Made by a program: the position numbers and the translations under genes. From positions 1 through 51,856 of the forward strand of contig NZSL01000001.1 in NCBI GenBank assembly GCA_002696735.1: a DNA stretch of 51,856 nucleotides, in the 5' to 3' direction. Origin of the DNA: Methylophaga sp. (GTDB taxonomy: Bacteria; Pseudomonadota; Gammaproteobacteria; Nitrosococcales; Methylophagaceae). Shown piece by piece: positions 9,350 to 20,096 of this stretch (position 1 is the first letter of the stretch; each line of letters opens with the position of its first letter). The notes beneath the pieces are model-generated. The model did not search any database. It worked only from the letters and a program-made list of their open reading frames with translations, and was not told the DNA's origin.

Positions 9350-9562
9350 ATGATGACTAATAATATGTGGGCAGGGCATTGGCTTTGGATGTTGATGTTC
9401 GCAATCGTTGTTGTGATCCCTGTCTGGCGAATTTGTCAGCGCACGGGTTATCCGGGTTGGTTGGGTGTTCAAATACTTATTCCAATCGCCAATCTTGTAT
9501 TACTCTATTTTATTGCGTTTTCGAGCTGGACTACAGACAAAATGAGAAACCAAGATGACTGA
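9350..9562 (+). CDS. Small two-helix membrane protein
   Basis: 70 residues from the ATG at 9350, chosen because GGAGG at 9337-9341 is 8 bases upstream; an alternative ATG at 9320 overlaps the permease stop and would add ten residues. The protein has two hydrophobic segments ([19 protein letters not shown] and [14 protein letters not shown]) joined by [12 protein letters not shown], a turn seen in small inner-membrane proteins of the DUF805/DUF5684 type. It overlaps the following ATPase gene by 8 bases, implying coupled translation and perhaps a helper role for the pump. Confidence 0.6.
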   Translation: MMTNNMWAGHWLWMLMFAIVVVIPVWRICQRTGYPGWLGVQILIPIANLVLLYFIAFSSWTTDKMRNQDD

Positions 9563-11894
9563 ACATCAACATGTCCATAGACATGGCAACCAAGTTCACG
9601 AAGAGCATAAGGTCAAAGATCCTGTCTGCGGCATGTCCGTGGAGCCTCAAACTGCACAGCACCAAAGTCAGCATGATGATCAAACCTGGTATTTTTGCTC
9701 TTCACGCTGTAAATCCAAGTTTGACGAAAACCCAGAAGAATACCTCGATGATAAGCAAAAGACGCAAGCCCCGGTAACGCCGGGCACTATGTACACTTGT
9801 CCGATGCACCCCGAAATCCGCCAGCCAAAGCCTGGCGATTGTCCCATTTGTGGTATGGGATTGGAACCTGAGCAAGTCAGTTTGAATGATGGACCTTCTG
9901 AAGAACTAAGGGATATGACCCGCCGATTCTGGATCGGTTTGATACTGGCATTGCCAGTGTTGATACTAGAAATGGGAGGGCATCTGACCGGGCTTGATCA
10001 TATCGTGCCGCCTCAAATGTCCAATTGGATTCAATTAGTTCTGGCAACACCAGTAGTCGTTTGGTGCGGTTGGCCTTTCTTCGTCAGGGGATGGAAATCT
10101 ATAGTGAGCCGAAACCTGAACATGTTTACGCTGATTTCCATCGGTACTGGCGTGGCGCTTATCTACAGTCTGGTGGCAACCCTGATGCCGCAGATTTTCC
10201 CTGATGCCTTCCGTCAGGCGGATGGTTCTGTTGCTGTATATTTCGAGGCAGCTGCAGTGATCGTGGTATTGGTATTGCTCGGGCAGGTACTGGAATTGAG
10301 AGCGCGGGAGAAGACTTCAGGCGCTATTAAGGCTTTACTTGATCTGGCACCCGCGACAGCCAGGAAGTTGGACGATAACGGTGGTGAGTCCGATGTATCG
10401 CTTGACGAGGTCAAGGTTGGTGATCGCCTTCGGGTACGTCCGGGGGACAAGGTACCATTGGATGGTGAGGTGCTTGAGGGTAACTCCAATGTCGATGAGT
10501 CGCTGGTGACGGGTGAGCCATTGGCGGTCAGTAAGACGTCTGGCGATCAAGTCATCGGTGGCAGTATTAATCAGCAAGGCAGCTTTATTATGCGAGCCGA
10601 CAAGGTTGGCCGGGATACTATGCTGTCTCAGATTGTACAAATGGTGGCTAACGCACAGCGGAGTCGCGCACCTATCCAGGGACTGGCAGACAAAGTGGCG
10701 GGTTGGTTTGTCCCGGTCGTCATCGTCATAGCCGTTATCGCCTTTATCGTTTGGTCATTTTTCGGTCCAGCGCCGCCGATGGCTTTTGGGCTGATTGCAG
10801 CGGTTAGCGTATTAATTATTGCCTGCCCGTGTGCGCTCGGCTTGGCAACGCCCATGTCGATCATGGTGGGTGTCGGTCGGGGTGCTCAAAGCGGTGTGTT
10901 GATCCGGGATGCCGAAGCCCTAGAGCGTATGGAAAAGATCGATACTGTTGTAGTAGATAAAACCGGCACACTGACTGAAGGCAAACCACAGGTCACCAAG
11001 CTAGTCACAGCTAATGGACTCAGCGAAGCAGACCTGATGCGTTATGCAGGAGGCCTCGAAAAAGGCAGTGAGCATCCGTTGGCCCATGCTATTTTGGAAA
11101 AAGCCAGGGTAATGAATCTTAAGCTGCCCGATGCCGAAGATTTTGATTCCCCTAACGGTAAAGGGGTCACCGGTTCGATTGATGGCCAGCGGGTTTTATT
11201 GGGTAATCGTATGCTTATGGAGGCAGAAGCAGTTGATACTGCAGACTTTGAAAATGAAGCTGATACGCTTCGCAGGGATGGGGCTACCGTGATTTTTGCA
11301 GCAGTGGCTGGCAAAGTCGCTGGCTTACTTGCTATTGCTGATCCGGTTAAAGAAACCACTCAAGCGGCTATTTTGGCGCTGCAAAAAGAGGGTATACGCG
11401 TTGTTATGCTGACCGGTGATAATCGTACCTCGGCTGAAGCAGTTGCCCGTAAGCTGAATATTGATGAAGTAGAAGCAGAAGTCCTGCCGGAAGATAAAGG
11501 CAAGATTATTCAGCGCCTGAAAGACGAAGGCCGGATTGTGGTGATGGCTGGCGACGGGGTAAATGATGCACCTGCCCTGGCAACGGCCGATGTTGGTATT
11601 GCCATGGGCACTGGCACCGATGTGGCTATTGAAAGTGCCGGTATTACGTTGCTACGCGGTGACTTGATGGGCATTGTCGAAGCCCGCCGGTTATCATTAG
11701 CGACTATGCGCAATATCAGACAAAATCTGTTTTTTGCTTTTATTTACAACACTGCCGGGGTGCCGATTGCCGCTGGGATTTTATATCCGTTTTTTGGCAT
11801 ACTGCTGTCACCAATCTTTGCAGCGGCTGCTATGTCACTTTCATCTGTAAGCGTCATCACGAATGCGCTGAGGTTGCGGCTTGTTAAATTATAA
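9555..11894 (+). CDS. P1B-type copper/silver-exporting ATPase (CopA/SilP type)
   Basis: 779 residues. The N-terminus has no classical HMA domain. It carries a YHS domain (about 20-65: [22 protein letters not shown]) and a heavy-metal-binding module (about 75-105: [20 protein letters not shown]), as in SilP and related pumps. The ATPase core is complete: TGE in [14 protein letters not shown], the metal site CPC at residues 424-426, the phosphorylated Asp468 in DKTGT, the SEHPLAHAI nucleotide-binding His, and [14 protein letters not shown] with these domains indicates Cu(I)/Ag(I) export from cytoplasm to periplasm. It overlaps the small membrane protein upstream. Confidence 0.95.
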   Translation: MTEHQHVHRHGNQVHEEHKVKDPVCGMSVEPQTAQHQSQHDDQTWYFCSSRCKSKFDENPEEYLDDKQKTQAPVTPGTMYTCPMHPEIRQPKPGDCPICGMGLEPEQVSLNDGPSEELRDMTRRFWIGLILALPVLILEMGGHLTGLDHIVPPQMSNWIQLVLATPVVVWCGWPFFVRGWKSIVSRNLNMFTLISIGTGVALIYSLVATLMPQIFPDAFRQADGSVAVYFEAAAVIVVLVLLGQVLELRAREKTSGAIKALLDLAPATARKLDDNGGESDVSLDEVKVGDRLRVRPGDKVPLDGEVLEGNSNVDESLVTGEPLAVSKTSGDQVIGGSINQQGSFIMRADKVGRDTMLSQIVQMVANAQRSRAPIQGLADKVAGWFVPVVIVIAVIAFIVWSFFGPAPPMAFGLIAAVSVLIIACPCALGLATPMSIMVGVGRGAQSGVLIRDAEALERMEKIDTVVVDKTGTLTEGKPQVTKLVTANGLSEADLMRYAGGLEKGSEHPLAHAILEKARVMNLKLPDAEDFDSPNGKGVTGSIDGQRVLLGNRMLMEAEAVDTADFENEADTLRRDGATVIFAAVAGKVAGLLAIADPVKETTQAAILALQKEGIRVVMLTGDNRTSAEAVARKLNIDEVEAEVLPEDKGKIIQRLKDEGRIVVMAGDGVNDAPALATADVGIAMGTGTDVAIESAGITLLRGDLMGIVEARRLSLATMRNIRQNLFFAFIYNTAGVPIAAGILYPFFGILLSPIFAAAAMSLSSVSVITNALRLRLVKL

Positions 11895-11998
11895 AAAATA
11901 GCTCAGATTGGTTTTTATGACCAGTTATTGCTCGAAACTTAAATTAAAGTCTTTAGGTCAAACTTGCTTTCAAAATATATAAAAGTATCATTGCAACA

Positions 11999-12340
11999 AT
12001 GCGCATAGTAAGTCTTTTACTGCTTTGTTTTTCGTTGGTTTTCGCCAATGTTAGCTATGCGCAGAGCCATGAGATGAATTGCCCTATGGAGCAAGGCGAC
12101 AGCATGAGTAATATGGATCATGCCGATATGCCAGACTGCTGTAATGATGCCGCGACGGCCGCTAAAACAGGCGAATCCTGTAAAGCAGATCAAGATTGCA
12201 GCATCTCTAATGTAGTTCTCTTTTTCTCTGTTCCATCATGGAACTTCGTTTCCACTGATAGGCTTTTGGCACGAGCGAGTATACCGTTTGTGCCTACCTT
12301 GGCGCCTACTGATCTCTGGCGCCCGCCAACCTTAAGCTGA
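11999..12340 (+). CDS. Small secreted Met/Cys-rich protein upstream of cusC
   Basis: 113 residues with a Sec signal (MRIVSLLLLCFSLVFANVSYAQS) and a mature part containing MNCPMEQGDSMSNMDHADM and a Cys cluster (DCCND, ESCKADQDC), then a hydrophobic C-terminal stretch ending APTDLWRPPTLS. Similar short proteins often open cus/czc efflux operons, analogous in place to CzcI or DUF2946-type proteins, but I cannot assign a family firmly. Met and Cys content suggests Cu(I) binding. A 105-bp gap with an AT-rich stretch (TATATAAAAG at 11977-11986) separates it from the ATPase and may hold the promoter. Confidence 0.6.
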   Translation: MRIVSLLLLCFSLVFANVSYAQSHEMNCPMEQGDSMSNMDHADMPDCCNDAATAAKTGESCKADQDCSISNVVLFFSVPSWNFVSTDRLLARASIPFVPTLAPTDLWRPPTLS

Positions 12341-12358
12341 TCCCATTATTCCCGTAGT

Positions 12359-12417
12359 GTTTCAAGCTGCAACTTAATTCCATGCTTGAAACATTTGCGT
12401 TGCATTTGCTGCAACGC
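12359..12417 (+). promoter_or_regulatory. Two hairpins between the small secreted gene and cusC
   Basis: GTTTCAAGC (12359-12367) pairs with GCTTGAAAC (12384-12392), 9 bp. GCGTTGCA (12397-12404) pairs with TGCAACGC (12410-12417), 8 bp with a TTTGC loop. Neither has a T run, so they are not classical terminators. They may adjust expression or message stability of cusCBA relative to the small gene before it. Confidence 0.5.
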
Positions 12418-12441
12418 CATTGAATTCATCGGATCCAGCTT

Positions 12442-13794
12442 ATGTCAAACCTATTTATCAGAGCCATTGTGCTCAAAAGTTATTCGCCACCAATCTGGCG
12501 AATTCACTGGCTAGGCTTTATTGCATTATTGACTGCCAGTTTTGCAACTGCAGTCATGGCGCAACCACAAGTTTCATCTGAGCCACTAAGCCTTGAGAAT
12601 GCATTGCAACTTGCTGAGCAACGCTCTCACGCCTTGTTGGCGCAAGATGCTTCATCGCAAGCCTCCCAAGAGCTGGCCATTGAAGCCGGACAACTTCCTG
12701 ATCCAATGCTGGAGTTATCTGTTAATAACCTGCCAGTCAATGGTCCCATGGCTTATAGCCTTACGGAAGATTTCATGACCTCTCGCAATATTGGTATTTC
12801 TCAGACATATACCCGTGAAGCCAAGCGTGATGCCCGTGCCAAAGTATTTGAACGTAAAGCAGATAAGGCGCAGATAACGAAAGCACTGACACTTACTGAA
12901 ATACGCCAAAATACTGCAGTAGCTTGGTTTGATGTTTATTACCAGCAGCAAATGGTGTTGTTATTAACACGCGAGCAGCAAGAGGCAAGCTTACAAGTTC
13001 AGGCTGCCGAAGCTGCCTATCGTGGGAGCACTGGACCACAATCCGATATTTTTCTGGCCAAAACGACTGTGGCTGAAATCCAAGATCGTATTTATCAAGC
13101 TCAAGCGCGCCTTGATAATGCCAAAACGACGCTGGCGCGTTGGGTCGGGAATACTGATCACACATCTTTGGGTATAGCGCCGAACATTTCGGAGTCTTCG
13201 CTCGACACTCAGCATTTATATCATCAGGTAAATGAACATCCAGATATTGCTGTAATGAGGGCTGAGGAAGCGGTTGCAATGGCTGAAGCCAAGGCCGCAC
13301 GTCAAGAGAAACAGTCTGATTGGACTTGGTCAGTAATGTATGGCGAACGAAGTTCAGGTTTTTCGGACATGATTTCGATTGGTGTCAGCGTGCCGCTGCA
13401 ATGGAATCAGGAGAGCCGCCAGGATCGGGTAGTAGCTGCCAAATTGGCCCAAGCGGACCAGGTGCGAGCAGAACGCGAAGAAATGACCCGGGAGCATATT
13501 GCTGAGACAGCCCGTTGGCTCGATACCTGGAAAAGTAATTTAGTCCGACTCAGTGACTATGAAGCCGCTTTGATTCCCCTTGCTAACCAGCGCACTAATG
13601 CAGTAGTGGCCGAATATCGTGGCGGTAAAGGCAAGTTAGTGACAGTGCTTGATGCCCGAAAAATGGAAATTGCTACGCGTGTAGAAAAACTGAGGATTGA
13701 AATGGAAACCGCAGCGCTTTGGGCCACATTGGAATATCTGATATTGCCCGATAGTGCAGTCATTCCTTCATCCCGCGCCATGGAGTTCAAATAA
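12442..13794 (+). CDS. cusC: CusC-like TolC-family outer-membrane efflux channel
   Basis: 450 residues, the usual size for TolC-family factors. A signal peptide ends near VMAQP after a rather long N-terminus. Two OEP repeats show the expected features: EPLSLENALQLAEQRSHALL near the start, LPDPMLELSVNNLP, and long amphipathic helices rich in Ala/Gln/Glu (QLEVQAAEAAYRGSTGPQ-like stretches). The start has only a weak ribosome site. The stop shares one base with the cusB ATG, so the three genes form a tight operon that should assemble the CusCBA copper/silver efflux complex. Confidence 0.9.
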   Translation: MSNLFIRAIVLKSYSPPIWRIHWLGFIALLTASFATAVMAQPQVSSEPLSLENALQLAEQRSHALLAQDASSQASQELAIEAGQLPDPMLELSVNNLPVNGPMAYSLTEDFMTSRNIGISQTYTREAKRDARAKVFERKADKAQITKALTLTEIRQNTAVAWFDVYYQQQMVLLLTREQQEASLQVQAAEAAYRGSTGPQSDIFLAKTTVAEIQDRIYQAQARLDNAKTTLARWVGNTDHTSLGIAPNISESSLDTQHLYHQVNEHPDIAVMRAEEAVAMAEAKAARQEKQSDWTWSVMYGERSSGFSDMISIGVSVPLQWNQESRQDRVVAAKLAQADQVRAEREEMTREHIAETARWLDTWKSNLVRLSDYEAALIPLANQRTNAVVAEYRGGKGKLVTVLDARKMEIATRVEKLRIEMETAALWATLEYLILPDSAVIPSSRAMEFK

Positions 13795-15689
13795 TGAATC
13801 GTAAATACATCTTTTTATTTTTAGTCATGGCTTTGATGGTGCTTGTCGCTGGTTATGCTGCTTATCAATGGGGAATGCAGCAAGGGATGGACATGTCTTC
13901 ATTGAGCTCAGAGAGCATGGCGGGTAATGCCAAGACCACCGAAGATCCTTCAAGTTGGGGGATTGCCGAAGGCGAAAAAGCGACCAGCCGTCATATCGAC
14001 GCTGGGATTAAAGCCGGTGATATTGATCCGGTCACGGGCCAAAAGATTCTTTTTTACCAAGATCCGATGGTCCCCGGCAATAAATTCGAGACACCCGGTA
14101 AATCACCTTACATGGATATGATGCTGGTGCCAGTTTACAAGGGAAGCTCGGATGCTGAGAGTGAGACGGATGAATCTGGCGTCACCATTAACTCACGCCT
14201 ACAACAAAATATTGGTATGCGCACGGCGTTAGTAACCAGACAAGACATTACGACGCAGGTGACGGCGGTTGGTGCTATTGCCTGGAATGAGCGCGAGGAA
14301 GTGAATGTTCAGGCCCGGGCACTGGGTTATGTGGAAAAGCTTTACGTAAAGGCCACGCTGGATCGAGTTAATAAAGACCAACCGCTTTTGGCTATCTACG
14401 TGCCTGACTGGGTGGCCGTACAAGAAGAATTTCTGGCTCTCAAAAACATGCAAGGTGAGGGATTAGATGAGCTGATAGCAGCCTCAATTGCCCGCATGCG
14501 TCAGGTGGGGATGAGTGAAGCGCAAATCCGTCAGGTAAAAAACACCGGCAGACTTCAAACGCAGCTGATTATTACCGCCCCCATTGATGGCGTCGTCACA
14601 GAAATAGTTGCCCGCGAAGGCATGACTATATCTACCGGCACCACATTAATGCGTATTAATGGATTAGATCCCGTCTGGGCGAATGCTGAGGTACCGGAGA
14701 GTCAGGTCGCTTTACTCAGTCCTGGTGATCCCATCATCGCCAGCAGCCCTGGTTTTCCTGGCAAACAATTTAAAGGTCAGATACAAACATTATTACCGGA
14801 AGTGGACCCGACAACACGCACTCTGAAGGCGCGGGTGGTTTTGGACAATCCACAAGGTGAATTGGCGCCGGGTATGTTCGTCAATATGCAGTTGGCAGGC
14901 AAACAAATTACCGATGCACTGATGGTGCCAACCGAAGCGCTTATCCGAACGGGCAAACGCACCTTAATCATGCTGGCGCTCGATAACGGCAGTTTTCGCC
15001 CGGTTGAAGTCATAACCGGTCGCGTAACTGATGATAAAACCCAAATCCAGCAAGGTCTGCAGGAAGGTGAACGGGTTGTGGTATCAGGTCAGTTTTTGGT
15101 GGATTCAGAAGCCAGCCTGAGAGGTATTGAAGCGCGGCTAATGGATGGTCAGGAAACAAAAACTGATCACGATTCAATGTCTGGGATGACAATGGAGGTT
15201 CATCAGACTGAGGCAAAAATCGAAGCGATAAACGGACAGATATTGACTTTGACCCATCCAAATATTCCCAGCCTGGAGTGGCCGGGTATGACCATGGACT
15301 TTGAACTTTCGTCATCACTCAATCCAGATGAGCTGGCGGTGGGTGAGCAAATTGAAATTGCCTTTCGTTTAGAAAAAGGCGCGGCACCATTGATTGTGGA
15401 GTTTCAACCGCTCTCAAAAGCTCCTGAAATGGCAATGGAGAGTCATGAGACGCAGGCAAAAATCGAAGCTATAGACAGGCAGATTTTGACGCTGACCCAT
15501 CCAGATATTCCCAGCTTAAATTGGCCGGGCATGACCATGGACTTTGAACTGTCATCCTCGCTGGATACCGACGAGCTAACAGTGGGCGAGCAAATAGCAA
15601 TTGAGTTTCGCTTAGAAAAAGGCTCGGCACCTAAAATTATCGACCTGCAGCCTTTGTCAGCCGAGACTGAAATGGAAGGTGCAAAATGA
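13794..15689 (+). CDS. cusB: CusB-like membrane-fusion protein with two fused CusF domains
   Basis: 631 residues, much longer than E. coli CusB (about 400). Order: N-terminal membrane anchor (about 5-25); heavy-metal-binding module ([20 protein letters not shown], then [12 protein letters not shown]) near 80-115; the adaptor lipoyl, barrel and helical hairpin parts to about 455; then two CusF-like domains of about 80 residues in tandem. Each repeat has the CusF core, [14 protein letters not shown] preceded by [14 protein letters not shown] or [14 protein letters not shown], which supplies the His, Met and Trp of the Cu(I)/Ag(I) site. Overlaps with cusC and cusA show one operon. The fusion would keep two copper chaperone domains next to the pump. 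Confidence 0.93.
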   Translation: MNRKYIFLFLVMALMVLVAGYAAYQWGMQQGMDMSSLSSESMAGNAKTTEDPSSWGIAEGEKATSRHIDAGIKAGDIDPVTGQKILFYQDPMVPGNKFETPGKSPYMDMMLVPVYKGSSDAESETDESGVTINSRLQQNIGMRTALVTRQDITTQVTAVGAIAWNEREEVNVQARALGYVEKLYVKATLDRVNKDQPLLAIYVPDWVAVQEEFLALKNMQGEGLDELIAASIARMRQVGMSEAQIRQVKNTGRLQTQLIITAPIDGVVTEIVAREGMTISTGTTLMRINGLDPVWANAEVPESQVALLSPGDPIIASSPGFPGKQFKGQIQTLLPEVDPTTRTLKARVVLDNPQGELAPGMFVNMQLAGKQITDALMVPTEALIRTGKRTLIMLALDNGSFRPVEVITGRVTDDKTQIQQGLQEGERVVVSGQFLVDSEASLRGIEARLMDGQETKTDHDSMSGMTMEVHQTEAKIEAINGQILTLTHPNIPSLEWPGMTMDFELSSSLNPDELAVGEQIEIAFRLEKGAAPLIVEFQPLSKAPEMAMESHETQAKIEAIDRQILTLTHPDIPSLNWPGMTMDFELSSSLDTDELTVGEQIAIEFRLEKGSAPKIIDLQPLSAETEMEGAK

Positions 15690-18600
15690 TTGCCAAACTT
15701 ATACGTTGGTCAATCGACAATCGTTTTTTGGTGTTATTGGCTACGCTGATGATGCTTGCCTGGAGCTTGGTATCTTTATCACGTACGCCGCTGGATGCGC
15801 TGCCTGATTTGTCAGATGTTCAGGTGATAATTAAAACGACCTGGCCGGGACAAGCACCGCAATTGGTCGAGGATCAAGTCACCTACCCATTAACCACCAC
15901 CATGTTATCGGTACCCGGCGCTGAAGTAGTACGCGGTCTGTCGTTCTTTGGCGATAGTTATGTCTATGTCTTGTTCGAGGAGGGTACCGATCTGTATTGG
16001 GCCCGCAGTCGAGTGCTGGAATACCTTAATCAGGCGCAGTCAAGGCTGCCGGATACGGCAAGTTCCTCAATCGGTCCGGATGCCACCGGTGTGGGTTGGA
16101 TCTATCAGTATGCTTTGGTAGATAAATCCGGTACTCAGGATATTTCGCAGCTGCGCGCATTGCAGGATTGGTTTCTTAAATTCGAACTGAAAACCGTCGC
16201 CAATGTAGCAGAGGTCGCAACTGTCGGCGGCATGGTCAAGCAGTACCAGGTGGTTGTTGATCCCGACAAATTAGCCACTTATCGCATACCGCTTTCCCGT
16301 GTTATTGAGGCTATCAATAATGGTAATCAAGAGACCGGCGGTGCGGTGCTGGAAATGGGTGAAGCGGAATATATGGTTCGCGCCTCGGGCTACTTGCAAA
16401 GCTTGGAAGATTTTCAATCCATTCCCTTACTAACCACTGATGCTGGTATATCAGTGACTTTAGGCGATGTCGCGTATATTCAAATCGGCCCTGAAATCCG
16501 GCGGGCTATCAGCGAGCTCGACGGTGTCGGTGAAGCTGTGGGGGGCATCATCGTGATGCGTTCTGGCAAAAATGCCCTGACCACCATTGCTGCTGTGAAA
16601 GACAAGCTGAAAACGCTGCAAAAGAGTTTGCCCGAGGGCGTTGAGATTGTGACGGTTTATGATCGCTCTGGGCTAATAGAACGCGCTGTCGATAATCTCA
16701 GTGAAAAGCTTATTGAAGAATTCATTGTGGTGGCATTAGTGTGCCTTATTTTCTTGTTCCATCTTCGTTCAGCCTTGGTGGCTATTGTTTCACTGCCACT
16801 GGGGATCTTGATGGCTTTTATTGTGATGCACTGGCAGGGGATCAACGCTAATATCATGTCACTGGGCGGTATTGCCATCGCTGTCGGTGCCATGGTCGAT
16901 GCAGCGGTGGTGATGATTGAAAATGCCCATAAACATTTAGAACGCTGGTATGAAAAACATCCCGGATCAAAGCTAGAAGGCGACAGTCGCTGGAAGGTGA
17001 TAGGTGATTCTGCCGTCGAGGTGGGCCCCGCGCTGTTTTTCTCGTTGTTGATTATTACGCTGTCTTTTATCCCAATTTTCACCTTGGAAGCTCAGGAAGG
17101 CCGACTATTTTCTCCATTAGCATTTACCAAGACTTATGCAATGGCCGCAGCAGCTGGCCTTGCTGTAACACTTATCCCGGTACTAATGGGCTACCTTATC
17201 CGGGGCAAAATTCCGGCTGAACAGGCTAATCCACTAAACCGGTTTTTAATTGCTTTGTATCGACCTTTATTGGCAGGCGTACTCAAGTTTCCAAAGATGA
17301 CCTTAGTGGTCGCTAGCGTATTGTTACTGACCAGTTTATGGCCTTTACAACATATCGGCAGTGAGTTTATGCCGCCTCTGGATGAAGGTGATTTGCTATA
17401 TATGCCTAGCGCTTTGCCGAGCCTCTCCGCCGGAAAAGTAGCAGAATTGCTACAGCAAACTAACCGGATGATTAAAAGCGTACCGGAGGTTGAAACCGTT
17501 TACGGCAAAGCCGGACGAGCCGATACGGCAACCGATCCGGCGCCACTGGTGATGTTTGAAACCACGATCCAGTTCAAACCTCGTGAAGAGTGGCGGCCGG
17601 GTATGACTAAAGAAAAATTGATCGCCGAATTAGATCGGACCGTGAAGGTGCCCGGCTTAACCAATATCTGGGTACCACCGATTCGTAACCGGCTTGATAT
17701 GCTGGCTACCGGTATCAAGAGCCCTGTGGGCGTAAAAGTTTTGGGGGAAGACTTAAACGTTATTGATGGCATTGCCGGCGACATTGAAAAAGTCCTCAAA
17801 GATGTACCTGGGGTCACCAGTGTTTTTGCTGAGCGTCTCACCGGTGGTCGTTACGTCGATGTTGATATTAAACGTGATGCCGCGGCGCGTTATGGCCTTA
17901 ATATTAATGATGTGCAGTTGATTATCAGTTCGGCTGTGGGCGGCATGAATATTGGCGAAACGGTGGAGGGATTGCAGCGCTTTCCCATTAATGTTCGCTA
18001 CCCCCGGGAGATCCGGGATTCACTGGCCTCTTTACGGACCTTGCCTATCGTGACTATTCGCGGCCAGCAATTGATACTGTCAGATGTTGCGAACATTAGC
18101 ATCAGTGACGGTCCACCCATGGTGCGCAGTGAAAACTCGCGGTTAGCGGGGTTTGTGTATGTTGATATTCGGGATCGGGATTTGGGTTCGGCGGTAACCG
18201 ATATGCAGCAAATCGTCTCGGAGCAAGTGGATTTGCCGACCGGCTATTCAATCACCTGGTCCGGACAATTCGAGTATCTTGAGCGTGCGACTGCCAAGCT
18301 CAAGCTGGTGGTGCCTTTCACGTTGCTTATCATCTTTGTTTTGTTCTATCTCACGTTTAAGAATTTTGGCGAAGCATTGCTGCTAATGGTGACTTTGCCC
18401 TTTTCTTTAGTGGGTGGCATCTGGCTGCTCTATCTGTTGGGACACAACTTGTCGGTGGCGAGTGTGGTCGGCTTTATCGCTTTAGCCGGGGTAGCAGCCG
18501 AGTTTGGCGTCATCATGCTGCTCTATCTTAAGCAAGCCTGGCAAAACCGGTTGGATGAACAAAAAGAAACAGAGGCTGATCTGCTGGATGCCATAGGTGA

Positions 18601-18856
18601 AGGCGCTGTGCTCAGGGTTAGACCCAAGGCCATGACGGCGACCGTTATCCTTGCTGGCCTGCTGCCCATTATGTTTGGTAGCGGCACTGGTAGTGAAGTT
18701 ATGCAGCGCATTGCTGCGCCAATGGTAGGCGGCATGGTGACAGCACCACTGTTGTCAATGCTGGTGATACCGGTGATCTATTTACTGATTCATAAAAAGC
18801 GTGCACAGAAGCAGACGAAAAACGAACCAATTCAATCACAAGCAAATAACGAGTGA
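15686..18856 (+). CDS. cusA: CusA-like RND Cu(I)/Ag(I) efflux pump
   Basis: 1056 residues, full length for heavy-metal RND transporters. The three methionines of the E. coli CusA metal site fall at exactly the same numbers here: Met573 (LLYMPS), Met623 (APLVMFET) and Met672 (RLDMLATG). The proton-relay Asp405 lies in [15 protein letters not shown] in the fourth membrane helix. Other family signatures are the N-terminal [17 protein letters not shown] helix and repeated GIAIAVG and [16 protein letters not shown] motifs. This strongly supports monovalent Cu/Ag rather than divalent metal. It overlaps cusB by ATGA and is followed by a terminator-like hairpin. Confidence 0.96.
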   Translation: MIAKLIRWSIDNRFLVLLATLMMLAWSLVSLSRTPLDALPDLSDVQVIIKTTWPGQAPQLVEDQVTYPLTTTMLSVPGAEVVRGLSFFGDSYVYVLFEEGTDLYWARSRVLEYLNQAQSRLPDTASSSIGPDATGVGWIYQYALVDKSGTQDISQLRALQDWFLKFELKTVANVAEVATVGGMVKQYQVVVDPDKLATYRIPLSRVIEAINNGNQETGGAVLEMGEAEYMVRASGYLQSLEDFQSIPLLTTDAGISVTLGDVAYIQIGPEIRRAISELDGVGEAVGGIIVMRSGKNALTTIAAVKDKLKTLQKSLPEGVEIVTVYDRSGLIERAVDNLSEKLIEEFIVVALVCLIFLFHLRSALVAIVSLPLGILMAFIVMHWQGINANIMSLGGIAIAVGAMVDAAVVMIENAHKHLERWYEKHPGSKLEGDSRWKVIGDSAVEVGPALFFSLLIITLSFIPIFTLEAQEGRLFSPLAFTKTYAMAAAAGLAVTLIPVLMGYLIRGKIPAEQANPLNRFLIALYRPLLAGVLKFPKMTLVVASVLLLTSLWPLQHIGSEFMPPLDEGDLLYMPSALPSLSAGKVAELLQQTNRMIKSVPEVETVYGKAGRADTATDPAPLVMFETTIQFKPREEWRPGMTKEKLIAELDRTVKVPGLTNIWVPPIRNRLDMLATGIKSPVGVKVLGEDLNVIDGIAGDIEKVLKDVPGVTSVFAERLTGGRYVDVDIKRDAAARYGLNINDVQLIISSAVGGMNIGETVEGLQRFPINVRYPREIRDSLASLRTLPIVTIRGQQLILSDVANISISDGPPMVRSENSRLAGFVYVDIRDRDLGSAVTDMQQIVSEQVDLPTGYSITWSGQFEYLERATAKLKLVVPFTLLIIFVLFYLTFKNFGEALLLMVTLPFSLVGGIWLLYLLGHNLSVASVVGFIALAGVAAEFGVIMLLYLKQAWQNRLDEQKETEADLLDAIGEGAVLRVRPKAMTATVILAGLLPIMFGSGTGSEVMQRIAAPMVGGMVTAPLLSMLVIPVIYLLIHKKRAQKQTKNEPIQSQANNE

Positions 18857-18868
18857 TGAATTACGCCG

Positions 18869-18905
18869 GGTCATTTAACGTGCATTGACCTAGGTTTTTT
18901 TATTT
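18869..18905 (+). terminator. Probable terminator after cusA
   Basis: GGTCA (18869-18873) pairs with TGACC (18886-18890) around a 12-base loop, followed shortly by a run of seven T. The stem is short, so termination may be partial, with cusF read by leak-through or from its own promoter. Confidence 0.5.
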
Positions 18906-18926
18906 AACGCACTGGAGAAAATTAAA

Positions 18927-19277
18927 ATGAAAAAATTATTAGTAAGTTCTTTGACAATCATTCTGTCCTTTTCGGCAACGTCGATATTAGCGGAGCAGAA
19001 AATGGATCATGACGATATGGAAAACATGGCTCCAAAAGCGGAGACATCGGATCAACAGATCACCCATTCCGCCATTGGCACTGTCACTAAAGTCGATATC
19101 AGCTCAAAAAAAGTCACTTTGGTTCATGAACCGATTGAAAGCCTCAGCTGGCCGGCCATGACCATGGGATTCTCAGTTAAAGATGAGACATTACTTAACA
19201 AGCTTAAGGTGGGCGAAACTGTTGATTTCGAGTTTAAGAAAGCAGAACAAGGCTATGTCATTACTGAAGTCAAGTAA
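18927..19277 (+). CDS. cusF: CusF-like periplasmic copper/silver chaperone
   Basis: 116 residues: a Sec signal (MKKLLVSSLTIILSFSATSILA), a short Met/His linker (MDHDDMENM) and a single CusF fold with HEPIESLSWPAMTMGFSV, which holds the His, Met and Trp ligands of the Cu(I) site. GGAG lies upstream of the ATG. It is the free form of the same domain that occurs twice at the C-terminus of CusB here, so this cluster encodes three CusF domains for one pump. By family it passes Cu(I)/Ag(I) to the CusCBA complex. Confidence 0.92.
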   Translation: MKKLLVSSLTIILSFSATSILAEQKMDHDDMENMAPKAETSDQQITHSAIGTVTKVDISSKKVTLVHEPIESLSWPAMTMGFSVKDETLLNKLKVGETVDFEFKKAEQGYVITEVK

Positions 19278-19282
19278 TTGAA

Positions 19283-19316
19283 AATGCAGGGCTGATTCAA
19301 AAATCATCCCTGCATT
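19283..19316. terminator. Strong hairpin after cusF, likely terminator
   Basis: AATGCAGGG (19283-19291) pairs perfectly with CCCTGCATT (19308-19316), with an inner TGATT/AATCA stem (19293-19297 and 19302-19306). There is no long T run, only TAATTAATG after it. It separates cusF from the next small gene. Confidence 0.6.
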
Positions 19317-19427
19317 AATTAATGCACACAGCACGGAATGAGCGATTAAAGATAATTGTCCAATAAAAGACAATTGAATGAAAAATCTAGGCAAACCAGG
19401 TCTTGAACCTATTAACTGGAGGTAACC

Positions 19428-19727
19428 ATGAAAACACAGTTTAAATCTTGGGCAGGAGTGTTATCAGCTACTTTATTGACGATGTCTTACAGTATTGTCA
19501 ATGCTGACACTTCAGGCAACTCATCGACAAATCCTGACAGATCAATTACTCAACCTTTTGAGGCAAAACATAAGCATCCGTATGGTCCGATCGAGAAAGG
19601 TCCCCGCCGCTACATGGAACACAAAACTGAAAGGGAGCAACAATCAAAACCTGAAGCCAAAACTAATACTATTAGGCGTGGTCCACCAGGTAAAACATTT
19701 TATAGAGGGCGTCGAGCAAGTGAATAA
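19428..19727 (+). CDS. Small secreted basic protein of unknown function
   Basis: 99 residues with a Sec signal (SWAGVLSATLLTMSYSIVNA) and a mature part of about 72 residues that is very basic and Pro/Arg-rich (KHKHPYGPIEKGPRRYMEH, RRGPPGKTFYRGRRASE). GGAGG is 6 bases before the ATG, so translation looks efficient. I do not recognise a family. It sits downstream of cusF on the same strand, so a role in the copper response is possible but unproven. Confidence 0.6.
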   Translation: MKTQFKSWAGVLSATLLTMSYSIVNADTSGNSSTNPDRSITQPFEAKHKHPYGPIEKGPRRYMEHKTEREQQSKPEAKTNTIRRGPPGKTFYRGRRASE

Positions 19728-19862
19728 GTGCCGTGGTCTTAGATGGGAAAGTACTAATATTTGAATCCTTAAATTAATATATTCATTACTGCTTGGTATT
19801 CATACACATACTGCTTGGCCCAGCCCCACAAATACTTTTTTAATAGTGTAGGGTGATTAACC

Positions 19863-20096
19863 ATGAAAAAACAAAGACCTTTTTATTTATTGATATTACT
19901 GACATTTCTTTCAAAAACAGCATTGGCTTTTGAGCAAACTTATCCTGGGATGATGGAGAAATACGGAATGATGAATGGTGGCTATATGTTTATTTGTATG
20001 GCATTTCTGGTCCTAGTGTTCATTGCCTTGATTCTGGCGATTCTGTCGCTGTTAAAGTTCCTGTTTTTCCACAAGTCTAAAAGAAGAGATTTATGA
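19863..20096 (+). CDS. Small membrane protein of unknown function
   Basis: 77 residues: a signal-like N-terminus (FYLLILLTFLSKTALAF), a Met/Tyr/Gly-rich spacer (PGMMEKYGMMNGGYM) and one clear membrane helix (FICMAFLVLVFIALILAILS) with a basic C-terminus (HKSKRRDL). The stop overlaps the ATG of the DUF411 gene (20093), so the two are coupled. Met-rich spacers like this occur in copper-island proteins. No function is assigned. Confidence 0.6.
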   Translation: MKKQRPFYLLILLTFLSKTALAFEQTYPGMMEKYGMMNGGYMFICMAFLVLVFIALILAILSLLKFLFFHKSKRRDL

